Origin: Desulfovibrio piger ATCC 29098
GTDB lineage: Bacteria; Desulfobacterota; Desulfovibrionia; Desulfovibrionales; Desulfovibrionaceae
Direction: 5' to 3'
Length of the DNA stretch: 37,806 nt
NCBI RefSeq assembly: GCF_000156375.1
Contig: NZ_DS996354.1
Location: 161,154 to 198,959, forward strand
Under the pieces are notes generated by a model. That model was given only the letters and a program-made list of their open reading frames with translations, did not search any database and was not told the DNA's origin. Made by a program: the position numbers and the translations under genes. How positions within the stretch are numbered: position 1 is the stretch's first letter; every line of letters begins with the position of its first letter. Shown one piece after another: positions 14,482 through 21,573 of this stretch.

Positions 14482-16530
14482 ATGAAAGGCCAGCTTGAGC
14501 TGATGCCTCTGCCGCAGCCGGAGCCGGTGCGGCGGGTACGTCTGACGACGGCCCTGCCGCACTGGCTCCCTCCCGCCGTGGCCCATGCTGCCGCCGACTA
14601 TCTGCGGCAGCATGGCGGCAGTATCAGCATCCGTTTCTCCAAGGGCGAAAAGAAGGTCCTGCGCCGTCGCCGTCCCATTCCTGTCAGCCAGTGGGCGGAG
14701 CGCCATCGTGTGGTGGAGATGTCCAGCATCCCCGGCAAATGGAAGAACATTTTTACTCCGTATCTTGTGGGCATCATGGACGCCGCCGGGACGCCGGGGG
14801 TGGAGACGGTCATCATCTGCAAGAGCCCTCAGACGGGCGGCTCGGAATCCGGACACAATCTGGTGGGCTGGTGCATCGACCGCAGCCCCGGGCCGGTGAT
14901 GTATGTGTTTCCCGACGAAATCACGGCCCGCGAGAATGCCAAAGACCGCATCATCCCCATGATCGAGACCTCGCCGCGCCTGCGCGAGTACATGACCGGC
15001 TACGGGGACGATGCCTCCAGCCTGCGGATCAATCTGGCGCATATGCCCATCTATCTGGGCTGGTCGGGCTCGGTGTCGCGTCTGGGCAACAAACCCATCC
15101 GCACCCTGATCCTGGACGAACTGGACAAGTACAAGAACCCCAAGAACGAGGCCTCGTCGGAATCGCTGGCCGAGAAGCGCACCACCACATGGCGGCGGCG
15201 CGGGCGCTGCCATATCCTCAAGATCTCCACCCCGACCACGGAGGATGGCCCCATCTGGGTGGCTTTCACCCGCGAGGCCGGGGCGCGTTTCGACTTCTGG
15301 GTGCGCTGCCCGCACTGCGGCCTCTATCAGCTCATGGCCTTCGACCGCATCAGCTGGCCGGACAAGGACACGGATCGGGAGCCGACCGCCGAGGACGTGC
15401 TGGCCCGACGGCTGGCCACCTACCCCTGCGAGCATTGCGGGACTGTCTGGGATGACGGCGACCGTGACCGGGCCGTGCGCCGGGGGGAATGGCGCGAGCG
15501 GACCAGCGGCCTTGAGCTGTCGGCCCATCAGGCCGCCCACCGGCCCACCAAGCTGGGCTTTCATATCCCGGCGTGGCTGTCCTATTTCGTGAGCTTGTCC
15601 GAAGTGGCCGCTGCGGCCCTCAAGTACAAGGAGAGCGGCAAACTGGACGACCTCAAGAACCTCCAGAACCAGTACAAGGCCGAGCCGTGGAAAGAGGAAC
15701 ATGTGGATCGCTCCGAGGACGCCATCCTTGCCCTGTGCGATGACAGGCCGCGCGGCGCCGTACCCGGCCCGGTGGACGGCAGGGATCGTGTCTGCGTCCT
15801 GCTGGCCGGGGTGGATACCCAGGGCGGCAGCGCGGAGAAGGGGTATTTCCGCTATGTGATCCGTGCCATCGGCTACGGCGAGGATGAGGAATCGTGGCTG
15901 GTGCAGGCGGGCACGGCCCCCACCTTCTCGGCGCTCAACGACCTGCTGTGGGGCTCCGTCTACCGTGACCCGCAGGGCCGGGAGTTCAGCGTCCGGGCCT
16001 GTATGATCGACGCCATGGGCGGCCGCACCAAGGAGGTCTATGCCTGGGCCATCAGGCACCGGGGGCGCGTGTTCCCGTGGCAAGGCGTGCGCAGCATGAC
16101 CCAGCCCTATACGCCCGCGCCGCAGGAATATTTCCCGGACGTGCGCGGCAACAAGGTCAAGATCCCCGGCGGCCTCATGCTCTGGCGCTGCGACACGACG
16201 TTCTACAAGTCCGACCTGAGCCACAAGCTGGGCATCGCTCCGGACGACCCCGGAGCTTTCCACCTGCACAGCGGGGAGGGGGGCATCCTGGAGCAGTATG
16301 CCCGCGAGATGTGCGCCGAGGTCTGGGACGATGAAAAAATGGCCTGGCTCAATCCGCACCACAGGCCCAACCACTTCTGGGACTGCGAGACCATGATCCA
16401 GGCGCTGGCGCATATCCTCAACGTGCGGCAGCTCAAGCGCCCGGAGGAAAAAAGAGAGACCCGCTCCGTACCGGTGCGGCAGGTGGAGAAGCTGCGCGGC
16501 TCACGACTGGCCGGCAGGTTCGGGAGGTAG
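14482..16530 (+). CDS. Terminase large subunit, lambda GpA family
   Basis: A 682-residue packaging motor and nuclease. Residues ~113-123 carry the variant Walker A CKSPQTGGSES, and ~206-215 the Walker B TLILDELDKYK. A zinc-like pair CPHC ... CEHC lies around 275-320, as in GpA proteins. The C-terminal nuclease half has the GVDTQGG acidic strand and IDAMGG. It cuts concatemers (at cos in lambda) and drives DNA into the prohead through the portal encoded downstream. ATG 14482 is favoured over an earlier in-frame ATG at 14401 inside the preceding gene. Full length for the family; no damage seen. Confidence 0.93.
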   Translation: MKGQLELMPLPQPEPVRRVRLTTALPHWLPPAVAHAAADYLRQHGGSISIRFSKGEKKVLRRRRPIPVSQWAERHRVVEMSSIPGKWKNIFTPYLVGIMDAAGTPGVETVIICKSPQTGGSESGHNLVGWCIDRSPGPVMYVFPDEITARENAKDRIIPMIETSPRLREYMTGYGDDASSLRINLAHMPIYLGWSGSVSRLGNKPIRTLILDELDKYKNPKNEASSESLAEKRTTTWRRRGRCHILKISTPTTEDGPIWVAFTREAGARFDFWVRCPHCGLYQLMAFDRISWPDKDTDREPTAEDVLARRLATYPCEHCGTVWDDGDRDRAVRRGEWRERTSGLELSAHQAAHRPTKLGFHIPAWLSYFVSLSEVAAAALKYKESGKLDDLKNLQNQYKAEPWKEEHVDRSEDAILALCDDRPRGAVPGPVDGRDRVCVLLAGVDTQGGSAEKGYFRYVIRAIGYGEDEESWLVQAGTAPTFSALNDLLWGSVYRDPQGREFSVRACMIDAMGGRTKEVYAWAIRHRGRVFPWQGVRSMTQPYTPAPQEYFPDVRGNKVKIPGGLMLWRCDTTFYKSDLSHKLGIAPDDPGAFHLHSGEGGILEQYAREMCAEVWDDEKMAWLNPHHRPNHFWDCETMIQALAHILNVRQLKRPEEKRETRSVPVRQVEKLRGSRLAGRFGR

Positions 16531-16532
16531 CG

Positions 16533-16742
16533 ATGAAGGAAAGGCTGAACTGGCGTGAGGCCTGCGAGGTTCTGGGATGCAGCAAAAGCACGCTTTACCG
16601 ACTAGTTGCCAACGGGCAGCTGCGGGCCTTCGGTGTGGGCAGCCGTGGCCGCTGGTACTCCCGCACGGAATGCGAGCGCTTTGTGCTGGACAGGTGCGGC
16701 ATGGCTGTTGCGCCCCTTGCCAAAGCGGGGGCAAGCGGCTAA
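16533..16742 (+). CDS. Small helix-turn-helix protein (excisionase/MerR-like, HTH_17)
   Basis: A 69-residue protein two bases after TerL, with GGGAGG before its ATG. Residues 5-35 read LNWREACEVLGCSKSTLYRL followed by VANGQLRAFGVGSRGRWYSR, the layout of HTH_17 domains: helix, turn, recognition helix with S-K-S-T, then a wing with basic residues. Such proteins bind DNA as excisionases or small regulators. Its place between TerL and the head joiner suggests a late-gene regulator or a packaging accessory. It ends right at the minus-facing terminator of the hidden peptide gene. Confidence 0.72.
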   Translation: MKERLNWREACEVLGCSKSTLYRLVANGQLRAFGVGSRGRWYSRTECERFVLDRCGMAVAPLAKAGASG

Positions 16743-16782
16743 GAAAAAAAGAAGGCGGCAGGTGCTGGTAACACCCGCCGCC
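16741..16782 (-). terminator. Intrinsic terminator of the hidden minus-strand peptide gene
   Basis: GGCGGC-A-GGTG (16754-16764) pairs with CACC-C-GCCGCC (16772-16782), one mismatch, loop CTGGTAA. Read leftward it ends in TTCTTTTTTTCTT. It lies 77 bases beyond the stop of the 27-residue peptide gene. Confidence 0.65.
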
Positions 16783-16820
16783 GGTGGGCAACGCCCTCCG
16801 AGTTTGGTTACTCGAATTGC

Positions 16821-16852
16821 GCCCCCGCAGGAATGGCCCTTCCTGCGGGGGC
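16821..16852. terminator. 13-bp perfect hairpin between peptide gene and terminator
   Basis: GCCCCCGCAGGAA (16821-16833) pairs perfectly with TTCCTGCGGGGGC (16840-16852). On the plus strand it is followed by TTGCTGTT, a weak T-tail, so it may end terminase transcripts; on the minus strand it would protect the 3' end of the peptide mRNA. Confidence 0.5.
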
Positions 16853-16858
16853 TTGCTG

Positions 16859-16942
16859 TTATCCGTCCATGAGGCGGAGCAACATGGCCGCTATCACGGC
16901 AGCGATGACTGCTGCCGCGATGTCACGCAGGAAGTGGCGCAT
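16859..16942 (-). CDS. 27-residue hydrophobic peptide, Fst/Ldr toxin-like candidate
   Basis: Minus-strand frame with ATG at 16942 and TAA at 16859. The peptide begins MRHFLRDIAAAVIAAV and continues IAAMLLRLMDG: one transmembrane helix with charged ends. AGGAGG (plus 16951-16956) is eight bases before the ATG. The ribosome site forms the 3' strand of a CCTCC-GAAA-GGAGG hairpin, a GNRA tetraloop that would sequester it. A promoter-like pair (TTGCGG, 17 bases, TACAGG) lies upstream and a good T-tailed terminator downstream. Size, helix layout and hidden ribosome site recall type I toxins of the Fst/Ldr kind. That relation is by resemblance only; it could instead be a holin-type or regulatory peptide. 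Confidence 0.5.
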   Translation of the reverse strand: MRHFLRDIAAAVIAAVIAAMLLRLMDG

Positions 16943-16950
16943 AGGCATAT

Positions 16951-16964
16951 CCTCCTTTCGGAGG
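16951..16964 (-). promoter_or_regulatory. Ribosome-site-sequestering GAAA tetraloop hairpin
   Basis: On the minus strand CCTCC-GAAA-GGAGG; the GGAGG arm is the Shine-Dalgarno of the 27-residue peptide. Perfect 5-bp stem closed by a stable GNRA loop. Confidence 0.5.
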
Positions 16965-16979
16965 GCGTGCCCGCTGCTC

Positions 16980-17008
16980 CCTGTAGCACAAGCCATATTG
17001 ACCCGCAA
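16980..17008 (-). promoter_or_regulatory. Weak minus-strand promoter candidate
   Basis: TTGCGG (plus 17003-17008) and TACAGG (plus 16980-16985) are separated by 17 bases, about 32 bases before the hidden ribosome site. The -35 is fair, the -10 poor (T, A and one A match). Confidence 0.3.
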
Positions 17009-17024
17009 GATGATGTCTCTTCCG

Positions 17025-17065
17025 GCCCGTTCGCCACAGTGCAGACTGTTGTGAGCGGGCTTTTT
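17025..17065 (+). terminator. Plus-strand terminator candidate before the head operon
   Basis: GCCCG (17025-17029) pairs with CGGGC (17056-17060), with further CACA/TGTG pairing inside, followed by TTTTT (17061-17065). It would end transcription from the terminase genes before the gpW-like gene. The stem is interrupted, so the call is moderate. Confidence 0.5.
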
Positions 17066-17091
17066 GCGTTTTTTCTGCATTTTTCTTCCCA

Positions 17092-17118
17092 GTGTTCCCG
17101 GTGTTCCCAGTGTTCCCA
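17092..17118 (+). repeat. Tandem 9-bp repeat GTGTTCCC(A/G), three copies
   Basis: Three contiguous copies (17092-17100, 17101-17109, 17110-17118) preceded by a partial copy CTTCCCA. Located just upstream of the promoter-like element of the head genes. A protein-binding array is possible; replication slippage is the simple alternative. Confidence 0.6.
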
Positions 17119-17128
17119 GACACGCTAA

Positions 17129-17150
17129 AATTGCTGTGATAATAGCAATT
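17129..17150 (+). promoter_or_regulatory. Extended -10 element inside palindrome, start of head operon
   Basis: AATTGCT (17129-17135) and AGCAATT (17144-17150) form a perfect inverted repeat. Between them TGTGATAAT reads as an extended -10 (TG-N-GATAAT, 17138-17143). Transcription would begin at about 17150, three bases before the ATG at 17153, which has no Shine-Dalgarno, so the mRNA may be leaderless. Confidence 0.42.
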
Positions 17151-17152
17151 CC

Positions 17153-17374
17153 ATGTTTGCTTGGACCCGTGAAGAACTCCTCTCCCTGCTTGCCGACTGG
17201 AAGGCCGCCTACAAGGCGGCCTCCACAGGCAAGTCGTACACCATCGGCAGCCGCACCCTGACCCGTTACGATCTATCGGAGATACGCGACCAGATCGACT
17301 GGATCAGCTCGGAGCTGGCCGCGCTCTCGCGTGGGCGTGGGCCTGTGCGTGTCGCCGCCCGGATCGTGAGATAG
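17153..17374 (+). CDS. gpW-like head-tail joining protein
   Basis: A 73-residue protein. WTREELLSLLADWKAAYKAA is followed by YTIGSRTLTRYDLSEIRDQI and a Gly-Arg-Gly C-terminus, the layout of lambda gpW and related short joiners (helix, beta hairpin with GR, helix, basic tail). Its place between TerL and portal matches lambda gene W. These proteins close the packaged head and form the site for tail attachment. No ribosome-binding site precedes the ATG; see the adjacent promoter entry. Family call by length, pattern and synteny. Confidence 0.72.
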   Translation: MFAWTREELLSLLADWKAAYKAASTGKSYTIGSRTLTRYDLSEIRDQIDWISSELAALSRGRGPVRVAARIVR

Positions 17375-17376
17375 CC

Positions 17377-18972
17377 ATGCTGTACGATGCCCAGGGCAGA
17401 CCGCTCTCCACGTCTCGGCGTATGCCGGAAGCCTCCCGTGATGCGGGGGCCTTCCGCGGCTCCCTGTCCCACTGGCGCGGGCCGCAGATCCAGAGCCGTG
17501 ATGGGACTTCCCGTGAGCGCGAGGTCATCCAGCGCCGGGCGGCTGACCTCATGGCCAACGACTGGTCGGCCAATGCCACGGTGGACACCATCACCAGCAA
17601 CGCGGTGGGCACGGGCCTGCTGCCCAAGGCCAGCATCCCGGCTGCCCGTCTGGGTATCGCGCCGGAGCAGGCCAGGGCTGTGGGCGAGGACATGGAATGG
17701 GCCTTTGACCGCTGGATGCGTGAGGCCGACGTGCGCGGCCAGAACCATTTTTTCGATCTGCAGGCATTGGGTCTGCGCTCCATCCTCTGCAAGGGCGAGT
17801 TGCTGCATCTGGCCGTCATGCTCCCGGAAAAGGAGCGTGTCGGCCAGCAGCGCCGCTTTTCTCTGGCCATCCAGGCTGTCACGCCGGAGCGGCTCCAGAC
17901 CCCGACGGACATGACGACAGATCCCGACGTGCGCGACGGCATCCGTTACACGGCATACGGCAGGCCGGAGGGCTACTACATCGCCTGCCCGCCGCCCTCC
18001 GTGCTGGACAGCTGGCTGCGTGGTGGGGGGCTGCTTGCCAATGATTTTCGCTATGTGCGTGCCCGGCTGGGCCACCGCCAGCAGGTCTTCCACCTGTACC
18101 GCATGGAGGCGGACGAACAGGAGCGCGGCTGCTCCACCTTCGCCAAAAGCATCGCGTTGTTCCGCAACCTGTCCGACACCATCAACTTCGAGCTGTTCGC
18201 CCAGGTGATGGCGGCGCAGTTCCCGATCTTTATCGCCACCGAAGGCGGCGAGCTTCCCGGCTATGTGCAGGAGCAGCATGGCCTGTCCGAGAAAGAGGAA
18301 GCAGGGCCGACCTACTTCCAAAGCATCGAGGAAGGCCAGGTCTGGTACGGCAAGGAAAACGAGAAGCCCTATGTGCTGGAATCCAAGCGCCCGTCCTCCA
18401 ACTTCGCCGCCTTCGTGCGGATCGTGCAGCGGGCGATGGCGGCGGCCCAGGGCATCCCCTACGAGAGCCTGACCAAGGATTTTTCCGAGACCAACTACAG
18501 CTCCATGCGGGCCGCGCTCAACGAGGCGTGGAAGGTCTACAGCTACTACCGCCGCTGGCTGGCGCGGGCGTACTGCCAGCCCATCTACGAGATGGTCATG
18601 GAAGAGGCGTGGTTGCGCGGCGAGCTTACGCTGCCGGCCGGAGCGCCTGATTTTTATGAGGCCCGCGACCTCTGGTGCAATGCGGACTGGATCGGCCCGG
18701 CCCGTGGCTTCATCGACCCGGTGAAAGAGATCTCGGCCACGATCCTGGCCCTGGAGAACCGCCTCATGACGTACAGCGAGGCGTGGGCGCAGCATGGCGG
18801 TGACTTCGAGGAGGGGATGGAAAAGCTCCTGCTGGAAGCCCCCCTGCTGCAAAAAGTGCGGCAGGCCCTTCCTGTGTTGGGGACGACCTCGCAGGCAGCG
18901 GCCTCCACGCCCGGACGCCGCACCGACGGCAATGACATGAACACCAAGGAGACGACTGATGACGACGCCTGA
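17377..18972 (+). CDS. Portal protein, lambda GpB family
   Basis: A 531-residue protein starting two bases after the joiner gene. The family segment RAADLMANDWSANATVDTIT leading into SNAVGTGLLPKA is visible near residue 55, and the later FVRIVQRAMAAAQGIPYESL then TKDFSETNYSSMRAALNEAW near 345-385 are hallmark portal motifs. It forms the dodecameric ring through which DNA enters and leaves the capsid and docks the terminase. The C-terminus is Thr/Asp-rich and overlaps the protease start by 14 bases, so translation is coupled. Confidence 0.93.
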   Translation: MLYDAQGRPLSTSRRMPEASRDAGAFRGSLSHWRGPQIQSRDGTSREREVIQRRAADLMANDWSANATVDTITSNAVGTGLLPKASIPAARLGIAPEQARAVGEDMEWAFDRWMREADVRGQNHFFDLQALGLRSILCKGELLHLAVMLPEKERVGQQRRFSLAIQAVTPERLQTPTDMTTDPDVRDGIRYTAYGRPEGYYIACPPPSVLDSWLRGGGLLANDFRYVRARLGHRQQVFHLYRMEADEQERGCSTFAKSIALFRNLSDTINFELFAQVMAAQFPIFIATEGGELPGYVQEQHGLSEKEEAGPTYFQSIEEGQVWYGKENEKPYVLESKRPSSNFAAFVRIVQRAMAAAQGIPYESLTKDFSETNYSSMRAALNEAWKVYSYYRRWLARAYCQPIYEMVMEEAWLRGELTLPAGAPDFYEARDLWCNADWIGPARGFIDPVKEISATILALENRLMTYSEAWAQHGGDFEEGMEKLLLEAPLLQKVRQALPVLGTTSQAAASTPGRRTDGNDMNTKETTDDDA

Positions 18973-20164
18973 TGGCCTGTGGGCTCTGGCTCCCCAATTC
19001 GCCGAGCAGGTGCTGTGCGACATCCAGACCCGCATGACCTCCGGGAGGATGTCCGTTCCTGCCGGGCAGGAGCCCCGGCGTTTCAGCCTGCGGCGTGGTG
19101 TGGCCGTCATCAGCATCACCGGCGTGATCTCCCGCAAGGAGAGCTGGTGGGCTGATGTGGGGCAGGACGGCATCCGGCAGGCCCTGGATGAGGCCCGTCA
19201 GGATGAGCGCGTCCGGGGCATCCTGCTCTCCTTCAACTCTCCGGGCGGCGTGGCCGCCGGGGTCAAGGAGCTGGCGGACTACATCGCCAGCATCGACGAT
19301 AAGCCTGTGGCGGCCTATGCCGACGGGCTGACCGCTTCCGCCGCCTACTGGCTGGCCTCGGCCACAGGCCGTGTCTACGCCCCGGCCATGGCCCAGGTGG
19401 GCAGTGTGGGCGTCATCTCCGAGGTGCGTAACATCAGCGGCTTCCTCGACAAGATGGGGGTCTCCATCACCTACATCGCCAGCGGCAAGTGGAAAACGGC
19501 GGGCAACCCCGTGGAGAAGCTGACCCCGGAACAGACGGCCTATTTCCAGGAGCGCGTGGACGCCCTGCATACTGTTTTTAAGGCTGATGTGGCCCAGCAC
19601 ATGGGTATCAGCCAGGACCCCGCGTGGACAGAGGCACAGATCCTGTTCGCCCAGTCCGCGCAGCAGCTTGGCCTCGTAACCGCCATTGTCCGGGACGAGG
19701 ATCAGGCCATCAACCGGCTTTTGGAGGTAACGATGCCCGATAACAGTCCTGATGCCCCCGCGCAGGCCATGACGCGCGACCGTCTGGCCGCCGAGGCCCC
19801 TGAATTGCTTCAAGCACTGCTGGAAGAAGGCCGGGATTCGGCCAGCAACGATGGCGTTGAGTATGCCCTGAACGCCATGGAAACGGTGTGCGGCAAGGAA
19901 AAGGCCGAAGCCGTGCGCGCGTTCGTGGCCCAGGCGAAAGAGCTGGGCCTGTCCGCAAAGCAGCTGGCCGGTCTCGGCAAGCTCATGCCGCAGGCCCCAG
20001 CCGTCCAGCAGGCCCCTGCGGAACCGCAGAACAGCAAGTCCGTCATCCTCAACGCCCTGCAGGAGCAGGGCGCACAGGCGCTTCCTGCCGCTCCGGAAGC
20101 GCCCTCCACCAAGAGCAAATTGGTGGAGGATGCTGAACGGCGTCGCGCCGAAGTTTCCAAGTAG
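18959..20164 (+). CDS. Head maturation protease, S49/ClpP-like (lambda C), with scaffold tail
   Basis: A 401-residue protein. Residues ~45-250 are an SppA-type S49 peptidase: LLSFNSPGG (oxyanion region), GLTASAAYWLAS with the nucleophilic Ser near 125, and SGKWKTAGNP with the probable general-base Lys near 177. The remaining ~145 residues are helical and Ala/Gln/Pro-rich, like a scaffold. As in lambda C/Nu3, an in-frame internal start with its own ribosome site would release the scaffold alone. The protease processes portal and scaffold during prohead maturation. The C-terminus ends ten bases before the decoration gene. Confidence 0.92.
   Translation: MTTPDGLWALAPQFAEQVLCDIQTRMTSGRMSVPAGQEPRRFSLRRGVAVISITGVISRKESWWADVGQDGIRQALDEARQDERVRGILLSFNSPGGVAAGVKELADYIASIDDKPVAAYADGLTASAAYWLASATGRVYAPAMAQVGSVGVISEVRNISGFLDKMGVSITYIASGKWKTAGNPVEKLTPEQTAYFQERVDALHTVFKADVAQHMGISQDPAWTEAQILFAQSAQQLGLVTAIVRDEDQAINRLLEVTMPDNSPDAPAQAMTRDRLAAEAPELLQALLEEGRDSASNDGVEYALNAMETVCGKEKAEAVRAFVAQAKELGLSAKQLAGLGKLMPQAPAVQQAPAEPQNSKSVILNALQEQGAQALPAAPEAPSTKSKLVEDAERRRAEVSK
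19733..20164 (+). CDS. Nested capsid scaffold protein (Nu3-like), internal start of the protease gene
   Basis: ATG 19733 is in frame with the protease and is preceded by TTGGAGGTAACG, one of the best ribosome sites in the window. It would give a 143-residue helical protein starting MPDNSPDAPAQAM and ending KLVEDAERRRAEVSK. Lambda makes its scaffold Nu3 the same way from within gene C. Role: internal scaffold for capsid assembly, then degraded by the protease. Supported by ribosome site and position; expression is inferred. Confidence 0.7.
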   Translation: MPDNSPDAPAQAMTRDRLAAEAPELLQALLEEGRDSASNDGVEYALNAMETVCGKEKAEAVRAFVAQAKELGLSAKQLAGLGKLMPQAPAVQQAPAEPQNSKSVILNALQEQGAQALPAAPEAPSTKSKLVEDAERRRAEVSK

Positions 20165-20173
20165 GAGGGACCC

Positions 20174-20572
20174 ATGAGCAAAGTTACTGCCCATAGTTAT
20201 GAGTTCGGTCTCCGTTTTTCCGAGCTCGTCATCCATGAAATAGACACCCGTTACAGCCGCGAGAAGGTCATGCTGGCCGCTTCGTGCGGTGATCTGGGCT
20301 TCGGGACGGTACTTACCCGTGATGCGGACGGCAATTATACCGCCCTCAAGGAAGCTGATGGCACCCTGGGCGATGCCAAGGCCGTGCTGATCCAGACCGC
20401 CCCCAATGCCGATGCCCCTCAGGAAGTGACCGTGCTGCGCGGCTACGCCATCATCAACAAGAACAAGCTGCTTTTCGACAGCAGCGTGGTCAAAAAGGAT
20501 GAAGCCGTGCAGGCCCTGCATGACCTGGGCTTTGCCATCCGCGCCATCGAGGAGGTGGAAGACGATGTTTAA
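20174..20572 (+). CDS. Head decoration protein, lambda D-like
   Basis: A 132-residue protein behind GGAGGGA. The sequence VLTRDADGNYTALKEADGTL followed by AVLIQTAPNADA and VLRGYAIINKNKL has the short beta-rich pattern of gpD-type decoration proteins, and it lies directly between protease and capsid genes as in lambda. It cements the expanded capsid on its outside. Its end overlaps the capsid start by eight bases. Confidence 0.85.
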   Translation: MSKVTAHSYEFGLRFSELVIHEIDTRYSREKVMLAASCGDLGFGTVLTRDADGNYTALKEADGTLGDAKAVLIQTAPNADAPQEVTVLRGYAIINKNKLLFDSSVVKKDEAVQALHDLGFAIRAIEEVEDDV

Positions 20573-21572
20573 CTGGCCGGATACGTTTTCCGTGGTCGAG
20601 ATGACCGATGCCGTCAACAAGCTGCCTCTGATGCCCCTGCGTTTCAGCGGCATGTTCGAGACATACGGTCTGCCGACCACGCACATGGCCTTCGACTGCA
20701 AGCGCGGCCGTATCATCCTGATTTCTGATTCTCCGCGTAACGCCGATCCTGAGTATGTGACCGGACAGACTGAAAAGCGTGAAACCAAAATCCTGAGCTG
20801 CACGCACCTGTCCCAGGCCGACACATTGGCCCCTGAAGACCTGCAGGACGTGCGGGCCTTTGGCTCCACGGAGCCTGTGACGGTGGAAAGTGTCATCAAC
20901 GACAAGCTCTCCGCCCTCAAGCGCAATCTGGACATGACGCTGGAGTTTCATCGCCTGGGTGCCATCAAGGGCATCGTACTGGACGCTGACGGCAGCACCG
21001 TACTGCACAACATTTTCGACACCTTCGGCGTGACCCAGAAAAAGCAGAATCTGAGCTTCCCCGCCGCTGTGGAAGCGGACAAGAACCCCATCCTGAGCGG
21101 CATCATGGCCGCCAAGCGCAAGATCGAGACGGCTATGGGCGGCAATCCGTTCACCGGCATCAGCGCCGTCATCGGCTCCAATGCCTATGACATGCTGACC
21201 AGCCACGCCCTCGTGCGTGATGCTTACAACCTTTGGGCCGCCAACCAGAGCAGCTTTGGCGATAACGATTACCGCCGTCGCGGCTTCCCCTATGGCGGTA
21301 TCCTCTGGATCGAGGCCTCTGACGTGGTGGGCGGCCGCAAGCTGGTGGATGACGACAAGGGGCATCTGTACCCCACCGGTCCCGGCATCTGGAAAATGTA
21401 TCATGCCCCCGCCAACTGGGTCGAGACGGTCAATACCCGTGGGCTCCCGTTTTACGCCCGCATGGACGAGCGAGGGCGCGGCCGTGGCTACGATCTCGAA
21501 GTCCAGAGCAACCCGCTCACCATCTGCATGTTCCCCGAAGCTCTCGTGGAACTGACCTTCAAGGCGGCGTAA
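20565..21572 (+). CDS. Major capsid protein, lambda E family
   Basis: A 335-residue protein starting at ATG 20565 after GGAGGTGG; an upstream in-frame ATG within gene D gives an unrelated N-terminus. Typical E-family segments are the N-terminal FSVVEMTDAVNKLPLMPLRF, the EKRETKILSCTHL region, the RNLDMTLEFHRLGAIKGIVL helix and a C-terminal FPYGGILWIEAS-type strand. It forms the HK97-fold icosahedral shell. Full length and undamaged. The following gene is not a head-completion gene but the lysozyme, an unusual order. Confidence 0.93.
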   Translation: MFNWPDTFSVVEMTDAVNKLPLMPLRFSGMFETYGLPTTHMAFDCKRGRIILISDSPRNADPEYVTGQTEKRETKILSCTHLSQADTLAPEDLQDVRAFGSTEPVTVESVINDKLSALKRNLDMTLEFHRLGAIKGIVLDADGSTVLHNIFDTFGVTQKKQNLSFPAAVEADKNPILSGIMAAKRKIETAMGGNPFTGISAVIGSNAYDMLTSHALVRDAYNLWAANQSSFGDNDYRRRGFPYGGILWIEASDVVGGRKLVDDDKGHLYPTGPGIWKMYHAPANWVETVNTRGLPFYARMDERGRGRGYDLEVQSNPLTICMFPEALVELTFKAA

Positions 21573-21573
21573 A

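Noticed and set aside
14452..16413. 653-residue minus-strand frame opposite the large terminase
   Set aside because: Shadow of GpA, rich in His/Gly/Arg without domain features.
17092..17118. Tandem 9-bp repeats considered as a CRISPR array
   Set aside because: Contiguous units with no spacers and far too short.
18764..20935. 723-residue minus-strand frame opposite portal, protease and decoration genes
   Set aside because: Crosses several real gene borders on the other strand; no family motif or ribosome site.
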